From NCBI GenBank assembly GCA_024196135.1, contig JAMQCK010000055.1, positions 52,797 through 116,796 of the forward strand: a DNA stretch of 64,000 bases, written 5' to 3'. The notes under the pieces are model-generated. The model ran no database searches. It worked only from the letters and a program-made list of their open reading frames with translations, and had not been told where the DNA came from. Position numbers and translations under genes: made by a program. Source of the DNA: Pleurotus ostreatus/Saccharomyces cerevisiae fusant. Its lineage: Eukaryota > Opisthokonta. Below are positions 34,564 to 46,000 of this stretch, one piece after another (within the stretch, counting starts at the first letter, position 1; the number at the start of each line of letters is the position of its first letter).

Positions 34564-35882
34564 ATGACTGTCTCGACCGCCACGCCTAAGCTCTTCCAGC
34601 CTGTCAAGGTTGGCAACATGCAGCTCGCGCACCGCATCGTGTTCGCGCCTTCGACGCGCTTCAGGAACGACAAGAACCATGTCCCCCTTCCGATTGTCAA
34701 GGAGTACTACCGCCAGCGGGCGAGCGTACCCGGCAGCTTCATCATCTACGAGGCCTCGGTCGTCGCACCCAAGGCGGCGGGCTTCGGTAACGCCGCCGCT
34801 ATCTGGTCCGACGAGCAGGTCGCGGCGATGAAGGAGGTGCGTGCCTCTCCTGCGCTGCGTGCCGCCACAAGCCCACAATGATTCTTCCTCAGATTGTCGC
34901 CGGCATCCACGAGCAAGGCTGCTACGTCTTCCTCCAGATCGCCGCCACCGGCTTCTCCGCCCGCCTCAACTACCTCGCCGAGGACGACCCCACCGCGGAC
35001 TACATCGGCGCGTCCGACATTCCTCTCAAGGGCCGCGAGCACGAGCAGCATCCGCGGCCCTTGACCATTCCCGAGATCCACGAGTACGCGGAACTCTTCG
35101 CGACGGCGGCGCGCAACGCGGTGTTCCGCGCAGGCTACGATGGGGTGGAGATACATGGCGCGCATGGGTATCTGATTGAGCAGTTCCTGTCGGATAGATC
35201 AAACAGGCGCACGGATGAATATGGCGGGAGTATTGAGAACCGGGCAAGGTTTGCGTTGGAGATTACGGATGCGGTGGTGCGCGCTGTCGGCGAGGAGCGC
35301 GTTGGGTACCGGGTTAGCCCGTGGAGTACTTACCAGGGTACGTTAAGTTCCCTTCTCGTGTGTCGACCGTCGACTCATTCATTGTCAGAGATAAATATGC
35401 CTGACCCGAAGCCAGCCTTTGGATACCTCGCCACGCAACTGCGCGACCGCTACCCGAAGCTTGCGTACTTGTCCGTCGTCGAGCCCGGAGCCGCCGCTGA
35501 CGATGCTGCCGACCCCAATCTGTATGCCAAGGACGCGTCGAACAACTTCTTGCGCGAGATCTGGAAGCCCAAGGAGCGTCCCTTTATCTCTGCTGGCGGC
35601 TACACGCGCGAGACGGCCATCAAGACCGCTGAGGAGAAGGGAGACCTGATTGGGTTCTCCAAGTTGTACATCGGTAACGTAGGTGGCAAACCTATTGCAA
35701 CTGAACTTGCTACTGACCTGGATTACCTCTAGCCGGACCTTCCCCGCCGCCTGATGGAGAATGCGCCCCTTACTATCCCCGAGCGCAAGTACTTCTACAG
35801 TCGTGCATCCGAGGATGCGAAGGGGTACACCGATTACCCATTCTGGGAGCCAGTTCCCTCCAAGCAGGTACCTACCTTTTAG
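34564..35882 (+). CDS. Old Yellow Enzyme-type NAD(P)H:flavin oxidoreductase (ene-reductase)
   Basis: Four exons 34564-34836, 34893-35337, 35389-35678, 35733-35882 give 385 residues, the normal OYE length. Family marks: KLFQPVKVGNMQLAHRIVFAP at the N-terminus (FMN phosphate and re-face loop), GYDGVEIHGAHGYLIEQFL, the S-x-x-x-N-x-R-T-D-x-Y-G-G-S-x-E-N-R-x-R-F signature, and ISAGGYTRETA near the C-terminal FMN-binding strand. It reduces activated C=C bonds of enones and related compounds using NAD(P)H and FMN. The substrate-binding pair is His-His (HGAH) instead of the His-Asn of yeast OYE1, as in plant OPR enzymes. It lies 2 kb from the monooxygenase array, which may be a functional link, but the strand differs and another gene intervenes. 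Confidence 0.93.
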
Positions 35883-36073
35883 ATCAGCATAGATGAAACT
35901 AGAGCTACATTTCCTGCCAATGTCGATATACAAGAGTCTCGCTAGCTCGTTAGGTAGCCACCAAGTCCGTCGGTTGAACTTCAGTCACAATCACATGATT
36001 TGTCCCGTGCGCGCGTGACGCGACGCGTCGCGTTCGAATTGGGGGTTTGTGTAATTGCTTGTCTCAGTCCATC

Positions 36074-39000
36074 ATGTCGACCCTCAGACGCTCGTCGCGT
36101 GCCAGGGCGTCGGTAGAGCCCACACCTCCCCCAGAACCACCCAAATCAAAGCGAAAGAGATCGGCCGCGCCCGAGAGCAGCAGCAAACCCGCGTCGAGGC
36201 GCGGTTCTTCGGCCAAAGCCAGCGGCTCGCGATCTCGCACGTCGACGAACTCCAAGAACTCGCTTCCTGATGTAGCGGAGTCTGACGAGGAAGAGGTGGA
36301 GGAGCAGCTGCAGGAGGAGCAGAATGAGGACGATGAAGAGGACGAAGTGGTGCCTGTGAAGAAGAAGGCGCGGCCGTCTTTGGACAATAGCGATGATAAC
36401 GAGGAGGACGACTATGAGGAAGAGGAGAAGCCGAAGAAACGCACGACGGCGAAGCGAAAGGCGCCTCCTGTGAAGGAGGGACGGGCGAAGAGGGCCAAGC
36501 CAGCGTCGACGCGATCGAGCAAGCCGAGCTCCCGCCGCTCAAAGCCCGTAGAGATAGAGTCAGATGCGCCAGAGGAGGAGGATGAAGACGACGAGCCTCC
36601 CCCACCCAAGCGCCGTGGCAAGGCGGCCTCCAAGCGTGCTCAACGAGTCGTCGAGGAGCCAGAGGAGCAGTCCGATGTACCGATGGAGGCTCAGGACGAG
36701 GAGGAGGTTGACAATGGTCCTCCACCTGCTCAGCAACGCGCGCCTGCTTCCTCGCAAGCCGAAACATCTGCAAAGGGCGCTGCTGCAGCTGCTCAGCCGG
36801 ACAACGCGTCCGACGACGAGGAAGAAGGCCCATTGGATGCTACCCCACCCCCTCAAACTAAGCCAGCATCGCAGCCGGCAGTCTCGCAGGCGCCGAAGGA
36901 AGAACGCAAGGGGCCGCGCGCACGTCTCGTCATTCACAAGCTCACGCTCGTCAACTTCAAGAGCTATGCGGGGAAGCAAGTCATCGGTCCTTTCCACAAG
37001 GTGCGTTGCAAGGCTCATATCCATCTCTACCAAACTCATCCATCGTTTAGTCGTTCTCTGCCATCGTCGGCCCCAATGGCTCTGGCAAGTCGAACACGAT
37101 CGACGCTCTCCTCTTCGTCTTCGGCTACCGCGCCACCAAAATGCGCCAGGCCAAGCTCTCCGAGCTCATCCATAACTCCGCCCGCCACCCCGACCTCGAT
37201 GAGTGCTCCGTCGAGGTGCATTTCCAGGATATCATCGACGAGCCCGGCGACGAGAAATTTGAAGTCGTCCCCGGCTCCGACCTCCGCGTCGCGCGCCACG
37301 CGAACCGCCAGAACGCCAGCCGGTACACGATAAACGAGCGCCTTTCCAACTACACCGAGGTGCAGAAGCTCCTCAAGGGCCGCGGCATCGACCTCGACCA
37401 CAAGCGGTTCTTGATTCTACAGGGCGAGGTCGAGAGCATCGCGCAGATGAAGCCGAAGGCGACGAACGAACACGAGGAGGGGCTGCTGGAGTACCTCGAG
37501 GACATCATCGGGACGTCGCAGTATGTGGAGCAGATTGAGAAGGCGCAGGCGGAGATGGAGCAGCTGACAGAGGAGAAGGCGGAGATGATGACCAAGTTGA
37601 GGCGCGTTGAGAAGGAGAAGGACGGGTTGTCGAAGGAGAAGGAGGAGGCGGACAGCTATTTGAGACTGTGCAATGAGCGGACGCAAGCGCGCTCCGTGTT
37701 TCTGTACTACCGCGCTATGGAGACGGAAGGCGAGGCTGAGCGTTGCAGGCAGCAGATGGTACGTCGAATAGTCCCCCTCGTCGTCAACTACTTACGCTTT
37801 GTTACAGGCCAAAGTTGAAGCGAAGCTTGCGTCTGAGAAGGAGAAGAACAAGGATGACATTGAGCACTTCGAGCAACTCCAGGCGCATTACAATGACAAG
37901 GAAGCCGCGTTCAGGGTGAGCACCGACCCGCCAGTAGCGATGATGCCCTGTACTCATATCCGTTACAGGAGCTCAAAGCCGCCGTGGACACTGCCACGAA
38001 GGAGCTCGCCGAGAACGAGAAGGAGCAAGTCACTTTGCAGGAGCGCTACAAGGGCGTCGATAAGAAGATGAAGAAGCTCAAGAAGGATGTTCAGGAGGTG
38101 CGCGCGTCTCTGCGTCTATTAACAGGATCATGACTAAGTTCTGTCCACAGGCGACGAAGCAGCGCAACAACGCACAGAACACGATTGAGGAGTCAACCGA
38201 GAAGCGCGAGAAGAACCAGGCAGAGCTAGAGATGCAGGAGCAGCGGATGACCGACGAGCACGCCAGGCTCATGGAGATGCAGACGAAGCTATCTGGTATG
38301 TTAAACTGGTCTCGTGCGTATACGCTTCTGCTAACGCGATTTTGCAGGCAAGACCCAGAAGTTCACCGTCGAGATCGAGAAGCGGCAGAAGGAGCTGGCG
38401 CCCTGGACAGAGAAGATCAACGACAAGCAGGCGGAGATTAACGTCGCGACAAGCGAGCGCGATGCCCTTATGAAGAAAGCCCAGGATCATGAGGAGGCGC
38501 TGCACGCCGCCGAAGAGCATCTCAAGGAGCTGCGATCCGACCAGAAGGTCAAGGCGGACGGTCTCAACGAGACGAAGGCGAAGAGGGCTTCCGTGGACGA
38601 TGATATTCGGGAGGCGAGCATGCGCGTCGAGGTGGGTAGTCAACTGGTATCGTGCTTGCGTATGCTGACGAGTATCAGGCTGCACGCACCGCTGTGGAAG
38701 ATTGCCGTCGCAAAGCTTCGGCTGCCAGGCAGCGTCTCGAAGAGGTGCGGGCTTCTCAGGCGGAGAGCAAGAGTCAGGGAAATGTCGTCGACGCTCTCAA
38801 TCGTATTCAAGCGGAAGGACGCATCAGCGGCTTCCATGTATGTGTTTGTATACTCAAGTTTGTATCTACTAACGTTCGTGCTCCAGGGCAAGCTCGGTAC
38901 CTTGGGTACGATCCCCGACAAGTACGACGTCGCAATTACGACTGCATGCCCTGGCTTGCAGAACCTGGTCGTGGACGACCTCAACAACGGTCAGCTCTGC

Positions 39001-41598
39001 ACGGACTATATGCGCAGGAACAATGTTGGCCGCGCCACCTTCCTCATTCTCGAGAAGCTGAAGAGCAACATCCCCGAGCGCTCGCCCACTCCCGAGAACG
39101 TGCCTCGGCTGTTCGACCTCGTCAAGCCCAAGGACCCGCGCTTCCGCCCCGCCTTCTGGAGCGTCATCCGCGAGACACTCGTCGCCGAGAACCTAGAGCA
39201 AGCCAACCGCATTGCCTACGGATCGGAAAAGCGCTACAAGGTTGTGACTCTTGCCGGTCAGCTCATCGAGCCTTCCGGTGTCATGTCCGGTGGTGGCAGT
39301 CGTCCTCAGTCTGGCGGCATGAGCTCCAAGCTCACCAACACGGTCTCCCCGCAGCAGGTGCGCGACCTCGACAACCAGCACCAGAAGGCGCAGGAGAAGC
39401 TGCGGTTGGCGACGGATGAGCTGGAGGCTGCTGAGCAGGAGCTGGACCGCCTGAAGCGCTCTGCTCCTGAGCTGTCGGTGACGTGCGACAAGCTCGAGAT
39501 GGACCTTCAGAATAGCAAGAAGCTCATCCAGGAGGCTGAGAAGCGTGTCTCGGATCTGAAGTAGGTGTCCAATCGCCGGTGTCGTGAGTGTTTGCTGACA
39601 CGTTCCTCAGGGCAGCGTCACAGAGGCCCAACACGAGCGACAAGGCGCGCATTGCGTCCTTGGAGGCCACCATAACCTCGGCTACTCGCGCTCTAGAGAA
39701 ACTCGAGGCGGAGGCGGGCAAGATTCAATCCGTCATCAACGACCTCGAGCAGAAGATCCTCGACGTCGGCGGCTCCGAGCTGCGCGCACAAAAGTCCAAG
39801 ATCGACGGCATCAAAGAGTTCATCAAGATTGCCACCGATGCCATCACGAAGGCCGAGGTCGACAAGGCCAAAGCCGAGCGCGACCTCGTCAAGTACGGCG
39901 AGGTGATCGACAAGGCTGGCGAGGAACAGGCGCAGCTTCAGGCCGATGCCGATGAACTGCAGAAGGCGCTTTCTGAGATGGAGGAGTATGTTGATTCTGT
40001 GCGCGACCGTCTCAACCAGGTTCGCCAGAAGGCCGAGAAGGAGGAGGATATTCTCGGGCAGCTCAAGACGGAGGTGGACGAGCAGGAGGAGAAGGTTCAA
40101 TCCTTCAGGAAGAAGGAGACGCAGCTCAAGCGCAAACTCGAGGAGCTTGCCCAGACCAAGCGGGAGAGCGAGGCCAAGACGGAACAGTTTGCCGAAGAGG
40201 AAGGGAAGCTCGAGTTGATCCCCATCGAGTGGGTTGCATTACCCTCGAGGATTGATCCATGACTGACCAGCGTGCAGAGATGAGGACGATGAGGACGACG
40301 ATGAAGACGAGGAGGGCGAGGACGGACAGGCTATGGACGTTGACGGCGAGACGGGTGGTGCATCTGCGGCACCGTCTGAAGCGGGCGATCCCACCGTCAA
40401 GACCGAGCCTGGGGTCAAGACCGAACCCGGGGTCAAGACAGAGCCCGGCCTCAAGCCGAAGTCGCGCAAGCGCAAGTCGACTCCCGACTACAAAGTCGAC
40501 GCACGTGGCATGCGAGTCTGGCATGAGGACGAACTACAGCGCTTGAACAAGAACGAGCTGATCGCTGACTACGAAGTGCTTGACGGTGCGTGTATCTCGT
40601 TGACATCGTTATGCACCTACTGAACCTGAGATCAGAACGCATCAAGGCTGCTCGCCCGAACCTGACCGTCCTCGAGGAGTACAAGAAGGTGAAGCGCAAG
40701 TTCATGGAGCGCCTCGAGGAGTACAACGACGTGTACGCGCGGCGCGACGCGAAGAAGGCCGAGTTCGACGACCTGCGCAAGAGGCGGCTCACCGAGTTCG
40801 CGACTGGCTTCAATCAGATCTCACTCAAGTTGAAGGAGATGTACCAGGTGCGGGCCTTTCGGGCCTACGCATACAACGTCGCTCATCTCGCCTATAGTTG
40901 ATCACCATCGGCGGCAACGCGGAGCTGGAGTACCATGACAGCTTGGATCCGTTCTCGGAGGGCATCGACTTCAGTGTTATGCCTCCCAAGAAGAGCTGGA
41001 AGAACATTGGCAATCTTTCGGGTGGCGAGAAGACCCTGAGCTCGCTCGCCCTTGTCTTCGCTCTGCATGTGTATAAGGTACGTTGAGGTGCACCCCCATT
41101 GCTTGACCATCAAGCTGACCTGCGTTCTCTAAAGCCTACGCCTCTGTACTTCATGGACGAGATTGACGCCGCGCTGGACTTCCGGAACGTGTCTATCATC
41201 GCGAACTACATTAAAGACCGGACGGAGAACGCCCAGTTCATCATCATCTCTCTTCGGTGCGTGATACTGCTGGTTTCCCCGTTGTGCGCTAGCTGACTGT
41301 CGTGCCCAGAAACGACATGTTCGAGTTGAGCAACCGGCTCATCGGTATCTACAAGACGTCGAACGAGACGCACAGTACGTTGCATCTCTACCTATCTTTT
41401 TCGTGACTGACCCCGCATCCAGGCATCGCCGTCGACAACGACGCACTGATGGCGAGGGCTCAGGCTGCCCGAGACGCAGCCGCCGCATCCGCCTCGCCCA
41501 GGAAGACGGCTGCGTCGCCGGCGAAAGGCACGCCTCGGCGCCAAATCGCATCGTCCGCTGTGAACTCACCGCGCAGCCCCGCTGTTCGCGCCCGATAG
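36074..41598 (+). CDS. SMC4: SMC4, condensin core ATPase subunit
   Basis: Fifteen exons from ATG 36074 to TAG 41598, all phases consistent, encode 1604 residues. Walker A GPNGSGKS is at residues 316-323 after the typical RLVIHKLTLVNFKSYAGKQV strand; the SMC4-specific LLKGRGIDLDHKRFLILQGE follows; long coiled coils flank the hinge (LGTLGTIPDKYDVAITTACP ... LVVDDLNNGQ); the ABC signature LSGGE is at about 1464-1468 and Walker B LYFMDEID at about 1488-1495. It pairs with SMC2 in condensin to compact mitotic chromosomes. Odd points: a 290-residue N-terminal tail of alternating acidic and basic low-complexity sequence, and an acidic block plus V-K-T-E-P-G tandem repeats inserted in the C-terminal coiled coil (40278-40460). 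The spliced exon set is 37001-37050 excluded, then 14 further introns of 40-75 nt. Confidence 0.96.
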
Positions 41599-41753
41599 AG
41601 GACTGATTTCGTTTTTGTTTCTTTGGTTGTGTATCATTGAAGTGTACTCTACTGTATTTGGTTACTGCTTACGAGCTGGGCTTGAATGGTACTCGCTTTC
41701 TTGACTAGTGTGTAAGAGCCCTCAGCCGAGGCTTCGCAGTGTTGCACTCTCAC

Positions 41754-41813
41754 CCGTCCGCGTGGAACCTCACCCGTCCGCGTAGAACCTCACCCGTCCG
41801 CGTAGAACCTCAC
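41754..41813 (-). repeat. 21-bp tandem triplication across the kinase stop codon
   Basis: Three near-perfect copies of a unit reading GGTGAGGTTCTACGCGGACGG on the minus strand run from the last codons of the kinase gene into its 3' UTR. The stop codon TGA (41790) lies within the repeat, so copy-number change would not alter the protein end. Confidence 0.7.
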
Positions 41814-43469
41814 CCACTCGCCGAGGGTCTTCTCGCTGCACTCGTGCGTCATCTGGATGTCGTCTCCCAAGTGCTTGCGCACCACGTCCTCCGGGAAGTC
41901 GGGCGGGAGGAGGATAGGCAACGAGCGGAACCAGGAATGTTTGAGAGCGTCTTTGGGCCGCAGGCGCTCGGTCTCGGGGTACGCGAGGAGCTTGTCGACG
42001 AGGTCGAGGGCGGCGGTGCGGGTGTCGAGGGCAGCGGTGCGGGTGTCGAGGGCGGTGGCACGAGTGTGCACAGAAGCGGCGTCAGTATCGACAGCGGTGG
42101 TGTTGGAGTCGGGATCGTCCGGCAGGTTGGGCAGGTTGGGCAGGAAGTTGGCGAGCGGCTGGGGCGGGACGACGTTGAAGTTGACGCGTTGGGCGTCGGG
42201 CAGGGTGTGGAAGGTCTACGGGACGTCGTTAGTCTATCGCGTACCTCCATGATGGAGACTCCAATCCCCCCCACTCACCGGCCACAACTCCTCATTCGGC
42301 GTCCCCCGAATTTGGAAGATACTCCAAGCGAGGCCAATCTCACCGCGCGAACCGTTGAAGAGCGTCTCGCGGGCCCATTTCGCGCCCGGGTAGCCGATGC
42401 GGAGGTGGGAGGGGATGTTGAAGGGGGACGGTGGCGTGTTCTTGTCTTCCTCGGCGTCGGCCCCGTCTTCGTCGTCTTCTTCATCGCGACCTGCAGTGTG
42501 ACCGCCCGATCTTGCGAAGCCGCCACCCGCAGCACCGAAGCCACCGCCCGGACCACCGAAGCCTCCGCCAAAGGAGCCGAAGTCATCGTCCTCGTCGAGG
42601 TAGAGGGACAGCGGGGTGAAGAACTCGGCGAAGGTAGCACCCAGGCTCCACATGTCGATGGCGAATGCGTCGTACGTGCGCGGTCCAAAGAGGAGCTCGG
42701 GGGCGCGGTACGGGCTAAGCAAGTCGTTGAGCACTAAAGCCCCGATCGCATGACCGATCATCTCACCCCGTCGACACCTCAAAATACATCCTCTCCCTCG
42801 GCTCCGGCCACAGGTCCTCCTTCGTCTCCTCCTCCCCCTCCCCCTCCCTCCTCGCGATCCCAAAGTCAATCACCTTCACTACCCCCTCGGCCGTCAGCAG
42901 CACATTTGCCGGCTTTATATCCCTGTGCGCGACGCGCTGCTCGTCGTGGAGGTACGCCAGCGTGAAGAGCACCTGCGCCATGATCGCGCGCGCGACGGCG
43001 CAGAAGCGGGTGCGGGCGGCGGGGTCGGGGCGGAGGTAGGGCGGGAAGGTGTGGGGGGAGAAGTAGGGGGAGGCGAGGAGCTGGGGAAGGGCGAAGGGGA
43101 TGTAGGGGAGGAAGAGCGTGAGGTCGTCCCCCGAGCGTTCGTGGTGGATGAGGGGGATGATCTGTGGGGTAAGTGGGGTGAGGGTAAGGCGGTGTAGGAC
43201 GAGGTTAGCACGCACGTTTGGATGCGACAAGCTGCGCAGGATCCTCAGCTCCTTCACGATGTCGTGCGGCTCCTTCGCGAAGCGCTTGCGGAGGGTCGAA
43301 GACTTGAGGGCGACGACCTGCGCTTCGCCTGGATAGCTGGGTAGGCGCCCGCGGACCTTGACGACACTAGAGGCGATGCCTTCTGCGATGACAATCGGGT
43401 CATCCTGGGGAGCTTGGTGGCGCGTCGGGCGAGGGTCAGGTCACTAACCAGCTCTTGGATGCCTTTCAT
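41790..43469 (-). CDS. Divergent CDK-like protein kinase (CAK/Csk1-like)
   Basis: Five minus-strand exons starting MKGIQEL (43469) joined to DDPIVIAEGIASSVVKVRG. Kinase marks: ALK lysine in VVALKSS, ELRILRSLSHPNIIPL, catalytic loop VAHRDIKPANVLL, VIDFGIA, PYRAPELLFGP, DMWSLGATFAEFF, and LVDKLLAYPETERLRPKDAL in subdomain XI. This layout fits CMGC kinases close to monomeric CDK-activating kinases. The glycine loop is degenerate (EGIASSVV). Two insertions are unusual: a Gly/acidic repeat (FGSFGGGFGGPGGGFG ... DEEDDEDGADAEED) after subdomain IX and a DTRTAAL repeat before XI. Both are low complexity and probably surface loops. The substrate could be a CDK or another kinase; this is inference. Confidence 0.85.
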
Positions 43470-43895
43470 TGTCCTGGGAAGTCGGGGCGTAATCGAACGA
43501 TTGCTTGAAGGTTCGTTCGGTCCTGCTAAATATCCGCTAAGCCCTCAAATACCAGGGTATAAGGCAAGCAGACGAGGGGAGCAAGATCAACGTCGGAATC
43601 AAGCAGTGGGAGGTGGACCGCTATGTCCTCGGCATTCTCCGGGCCTGCTTGTCCTGCGCCTGCATCTCGAACACTGAGAACGCCCTCTTCCCCTCTGACC
43701 TTATTGTTAATGCACATTGGATGATAGAACCAGCATCGGATGCTGTATTAACCTCCCTCCTAACATCGAAGACGAGCACCTTGACAAGTCGCTGACCACG
43801 TTCGGTGTAACACAAGTTCTTGAAGTCGGCTGCGGCTTCCCGCGGTCTTCAAACATCTACGCCCATCTACAAGCCCTACTTGGCCATCTCAGACT
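43470..43895. other. Spacer with a possible coding remnant
   Basis: Shared upstream region of the kinase (minus) and family copy 2 (plus). A plus-strand frame at about 43550-43795 reads protein-like (INVGIKQWEVDRYVLGIL) but lacks a supported start, splice pattern or recognised family; I treat it as a possible relic only. Confidence 0.3.
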
Positions 43896-44676
43896 ATGCA
43901 TACGTTGCAAAGTGTGTTGAGCAGGCGCGGGTACCTCTTGGCTCGGGTCTGTAACGGCGCACGGACATGTTCGTGGCAAACCTCCTCGACGCTCTGCGCT
44001 ATCTATATGCCTCGCACGACACCAAGAGCGCGCATGTACACGCAAATGCCTCCATCTTCGACCAACAGGACCCTGCGGCAAAAAATGTTTTATCGCGCAG
44101 ACGGTCATCCGCGCTCGAAACGCGCTGGGTTCTGTGCGCGTATGTTCCTTTTACTTCTCCATCACTTCTGTCCCCCTCCTTATCTGACGCGCCTCAGTGC
44201 TACTTCTCACCGCCCTTCCGTACGCTCTGCTGAAAGCATACACCCGTCGCTCTGAACAGGAAGCCGCACGCGACGTCCTGGCCGCCTACGCCCGCACCGC
44301 CCTCTTCACCCGCCGCCCCGTCGACCTCCGCGACCTCCCCGCCCTCTACGCGCACCTGCACACCATCTTCTCCCTCTGGCGCCCGCTCGACAAATCGTCC
44401 GACGCGCCCGAATTCGCGAACATGTGCGCTGCAGTAGAGATCCTGCAGGCGCACCCGGACCCGCGGATGCGCGAGGTCCTCGCGCGCGCGTCTTTAGTGC
44501 TCGTGCCGTATCTGCGCGCCCTGTTCGACCAGGCGTCGGGCAAGTCGCTGGTGCAGACAGAGGCGGGGAAGGATACGGCGAAGGCGGGGCTGCAGATGAT
44601 TTTCGTCTTCCAGCTGGAGATTGTGCTCGATGCGGCGGAGATGGGGGTGCTTGAGGTTAGGAGGATTGATGAGTAG
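43896..44676 (+). CDS. Small presequence-plus-membrane-segment protein, novel family copy 2
   Basis: Exons 43896-44139 and 44198-44676 (phase-1 intron) encode 240 residues. The N-terminal about 65 residues are Arg/Ser/Thr-rich without Asp or Glu (MHTLQSVLSRRGYLLARVCN), typical of a mitochondrial presequence. The family motif FYRADGHPRSKRAG ends exon 1; exon 2 opens with a hydrophobic segment (LLLLTALPYALLKAY) and continues with YARTALFTRRPVD and a Leu-rich helical domain ending EVRRIDE. Exon lengths (244 and 479 nt) and intron phase match copies 1, 3 and 5. Function is unknown; the pattern suggests a matrix- or intermembrane-facing domain on the inner membrane. Confidence 0.75.
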
Positions 44677-45173
44677 GATGATTGTGATGCGGCGCAAGTC
44701 GGTACGTCCAGCAGTTAATAGTGCACCTCAGGAGGCGGGCAGCCCACAGCAGGGCGAAGGAGAACAAAACAAATGACATAACGGACAGCTGTATCTGCCA
44801 CGCATCGTAAAGCTCGAACGGTTCGGAGCACACTTGCAACCTTTTGATTAAGGATTGAGAAGCAAGTTCTATAATAATGTCAGCAGGGTGTCGTAGGAAA
44901 TTCATGACGGCGCAATCTCAGGGACTCGAAGGGTTCCCGAAGGAATCAATCCACAGCGCGTACGCGTCAGAGAGGGTGCAGACTGTTCTCATCACCGACA
45001 GGAATGGTAACTACAGCTTACCTCGAGCGAAGTAGATATAATGCGTAAAGACAAGACGAGAGGTCGATGACTGCTGAGAGCAAGTTCGTTTACTTGTGAA
45101 GGGGTCCACCCCTTCGGTCTTTGCCGGATCCCACGTGGCACGTTTTTCGATTTCTTCCTCTTCTGTTCCCACC
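44677..45173. other. Spacer between family copy 2 and the 45-kb pseudogene
   Basis: An 82-codon minus frame (44905-44657) contains one hydrophobic stretch but has no other support. Otherwise nothing is seen. Confidence 0.35.
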
Positions 45174-46000
45174 ATGTCTCAGTTCACACTTCAGTCTACA
45201 CCTTTCAACAAACCTTTGGCATATTGTACTGAAGCCGCACGACATATAGCTAACCACAACCCCGGAGCAACAGACAACATCGATAGGACTCGGGAAGACG
45301 CGCATCCAACCGCGTTCGTTCCGAATGCGACCGGTCGACTGGCTGCGCTCTGGCGTTTTCTACGTCTATCAAGGCGAATGACTGCTTCACAATGAGCCTT
45401 CTATCTCGAAGATTCACTCAAGCTTCTTCAACGCGTTGTACCTTTCGCGCGCTAGGCTTCTGCGGAAGATCCACGGCTTCGCATGCAAGTCTTCTGCTAC
45501 TGCTGCGCCTTCGACGCCTTTCTCGTCTACACCACTACCTTCGTCATTCGCTCAAGCAGCTGCGCGAACATCGTCTCTGACCTCATGCGCGTACCCTCTG
45601 CGCTCCCGTTTTCCGCCGACTATCGCTTGAAGGAGTAGCAGAAGGACGACGAAGACAGTTCGCCCTGGTTGATGCCCCGCTTTTCGCAGCCCACGTTGAG
45701 GTCACTGGGATGCACAAGGGGGACACTTCACGCTTACGCCACCGCCGTCGGCGTCCCTACTCCCTACGCGCGCGGTCGAGGACGGTGGGGCGCAGATTAT
45801 CTGCATCTCTACCGGGGCCGCAATGCCCCCGTTCGGGCACATCAGTTCATCGATTGGGATGCCTTTGCCGCCCGCTGATCCGCGAGAGGGCCTTGTCGAC
45901 TTCGCATCTGTTCTCGTAAGGTCAGCTGCTTGCGGAATTCGTCCTCTCTCCCTTTCCCGCGGTCGCTCACCGCGTCCATGTTGATTTGGAGTGGCGGGAG
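45174..46000 (+). pseudogene. Frameshifted relic of an unknown protein-coding gene
   Basis: Protein-like segments follow one another in order but in changing frames with stops. First, from ATG 45174, MSQFTLQSTPFNKPLAYCTE. Next, after a shift near 45345, VFYVYQGE, then TGA, then NEPSISKIHSSFFNALYLSR. Next, near 45570, NIVSDLMRVPSALPFSADYR, then TAG. Next, near 45680, DAPLFAAHVEVTGMHKGDTS. Last, after another shift near 45770, VEDGGAQIICISTGAAMPPF, continuing GMPLPPADPREGLVDFAS and CGIRPLSLSRGRSPRPC before a stop. A single ancestral frame of roughly 270 codons is implied, broken by several shifts and at least two stops. I do not recognise the family. Intron boundaries do not repair the breaks. 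Confidence 0.55.

Noticed and set aside
34838..35337. Reading OYE exon 2 from an earlier upstream ATG at 34878
   Set aside because: That ATG lies inside the intron; exon 1 supplies the conserved N-terminal OYE strand.
38652..39419. 255-codon plus-strand alternative frame in SMC4
   Set aside because: Out of phase with SMC4 exons 7-8; contains no SMC features.
41739..42737. 332-codon plus-strand frame antisense to the kinase
   Set aside because: Gly/Val/Glu-rich shadow of a repeat-containing kinase exon; the minus strand shows kinase subdomains in order.
44657..44905. 82-codon minus-strand frame with one hydrophobic segment
   Set aside because: Only a hydrophobic stretch supports it; overlaps the 3' flank of family copy 2.
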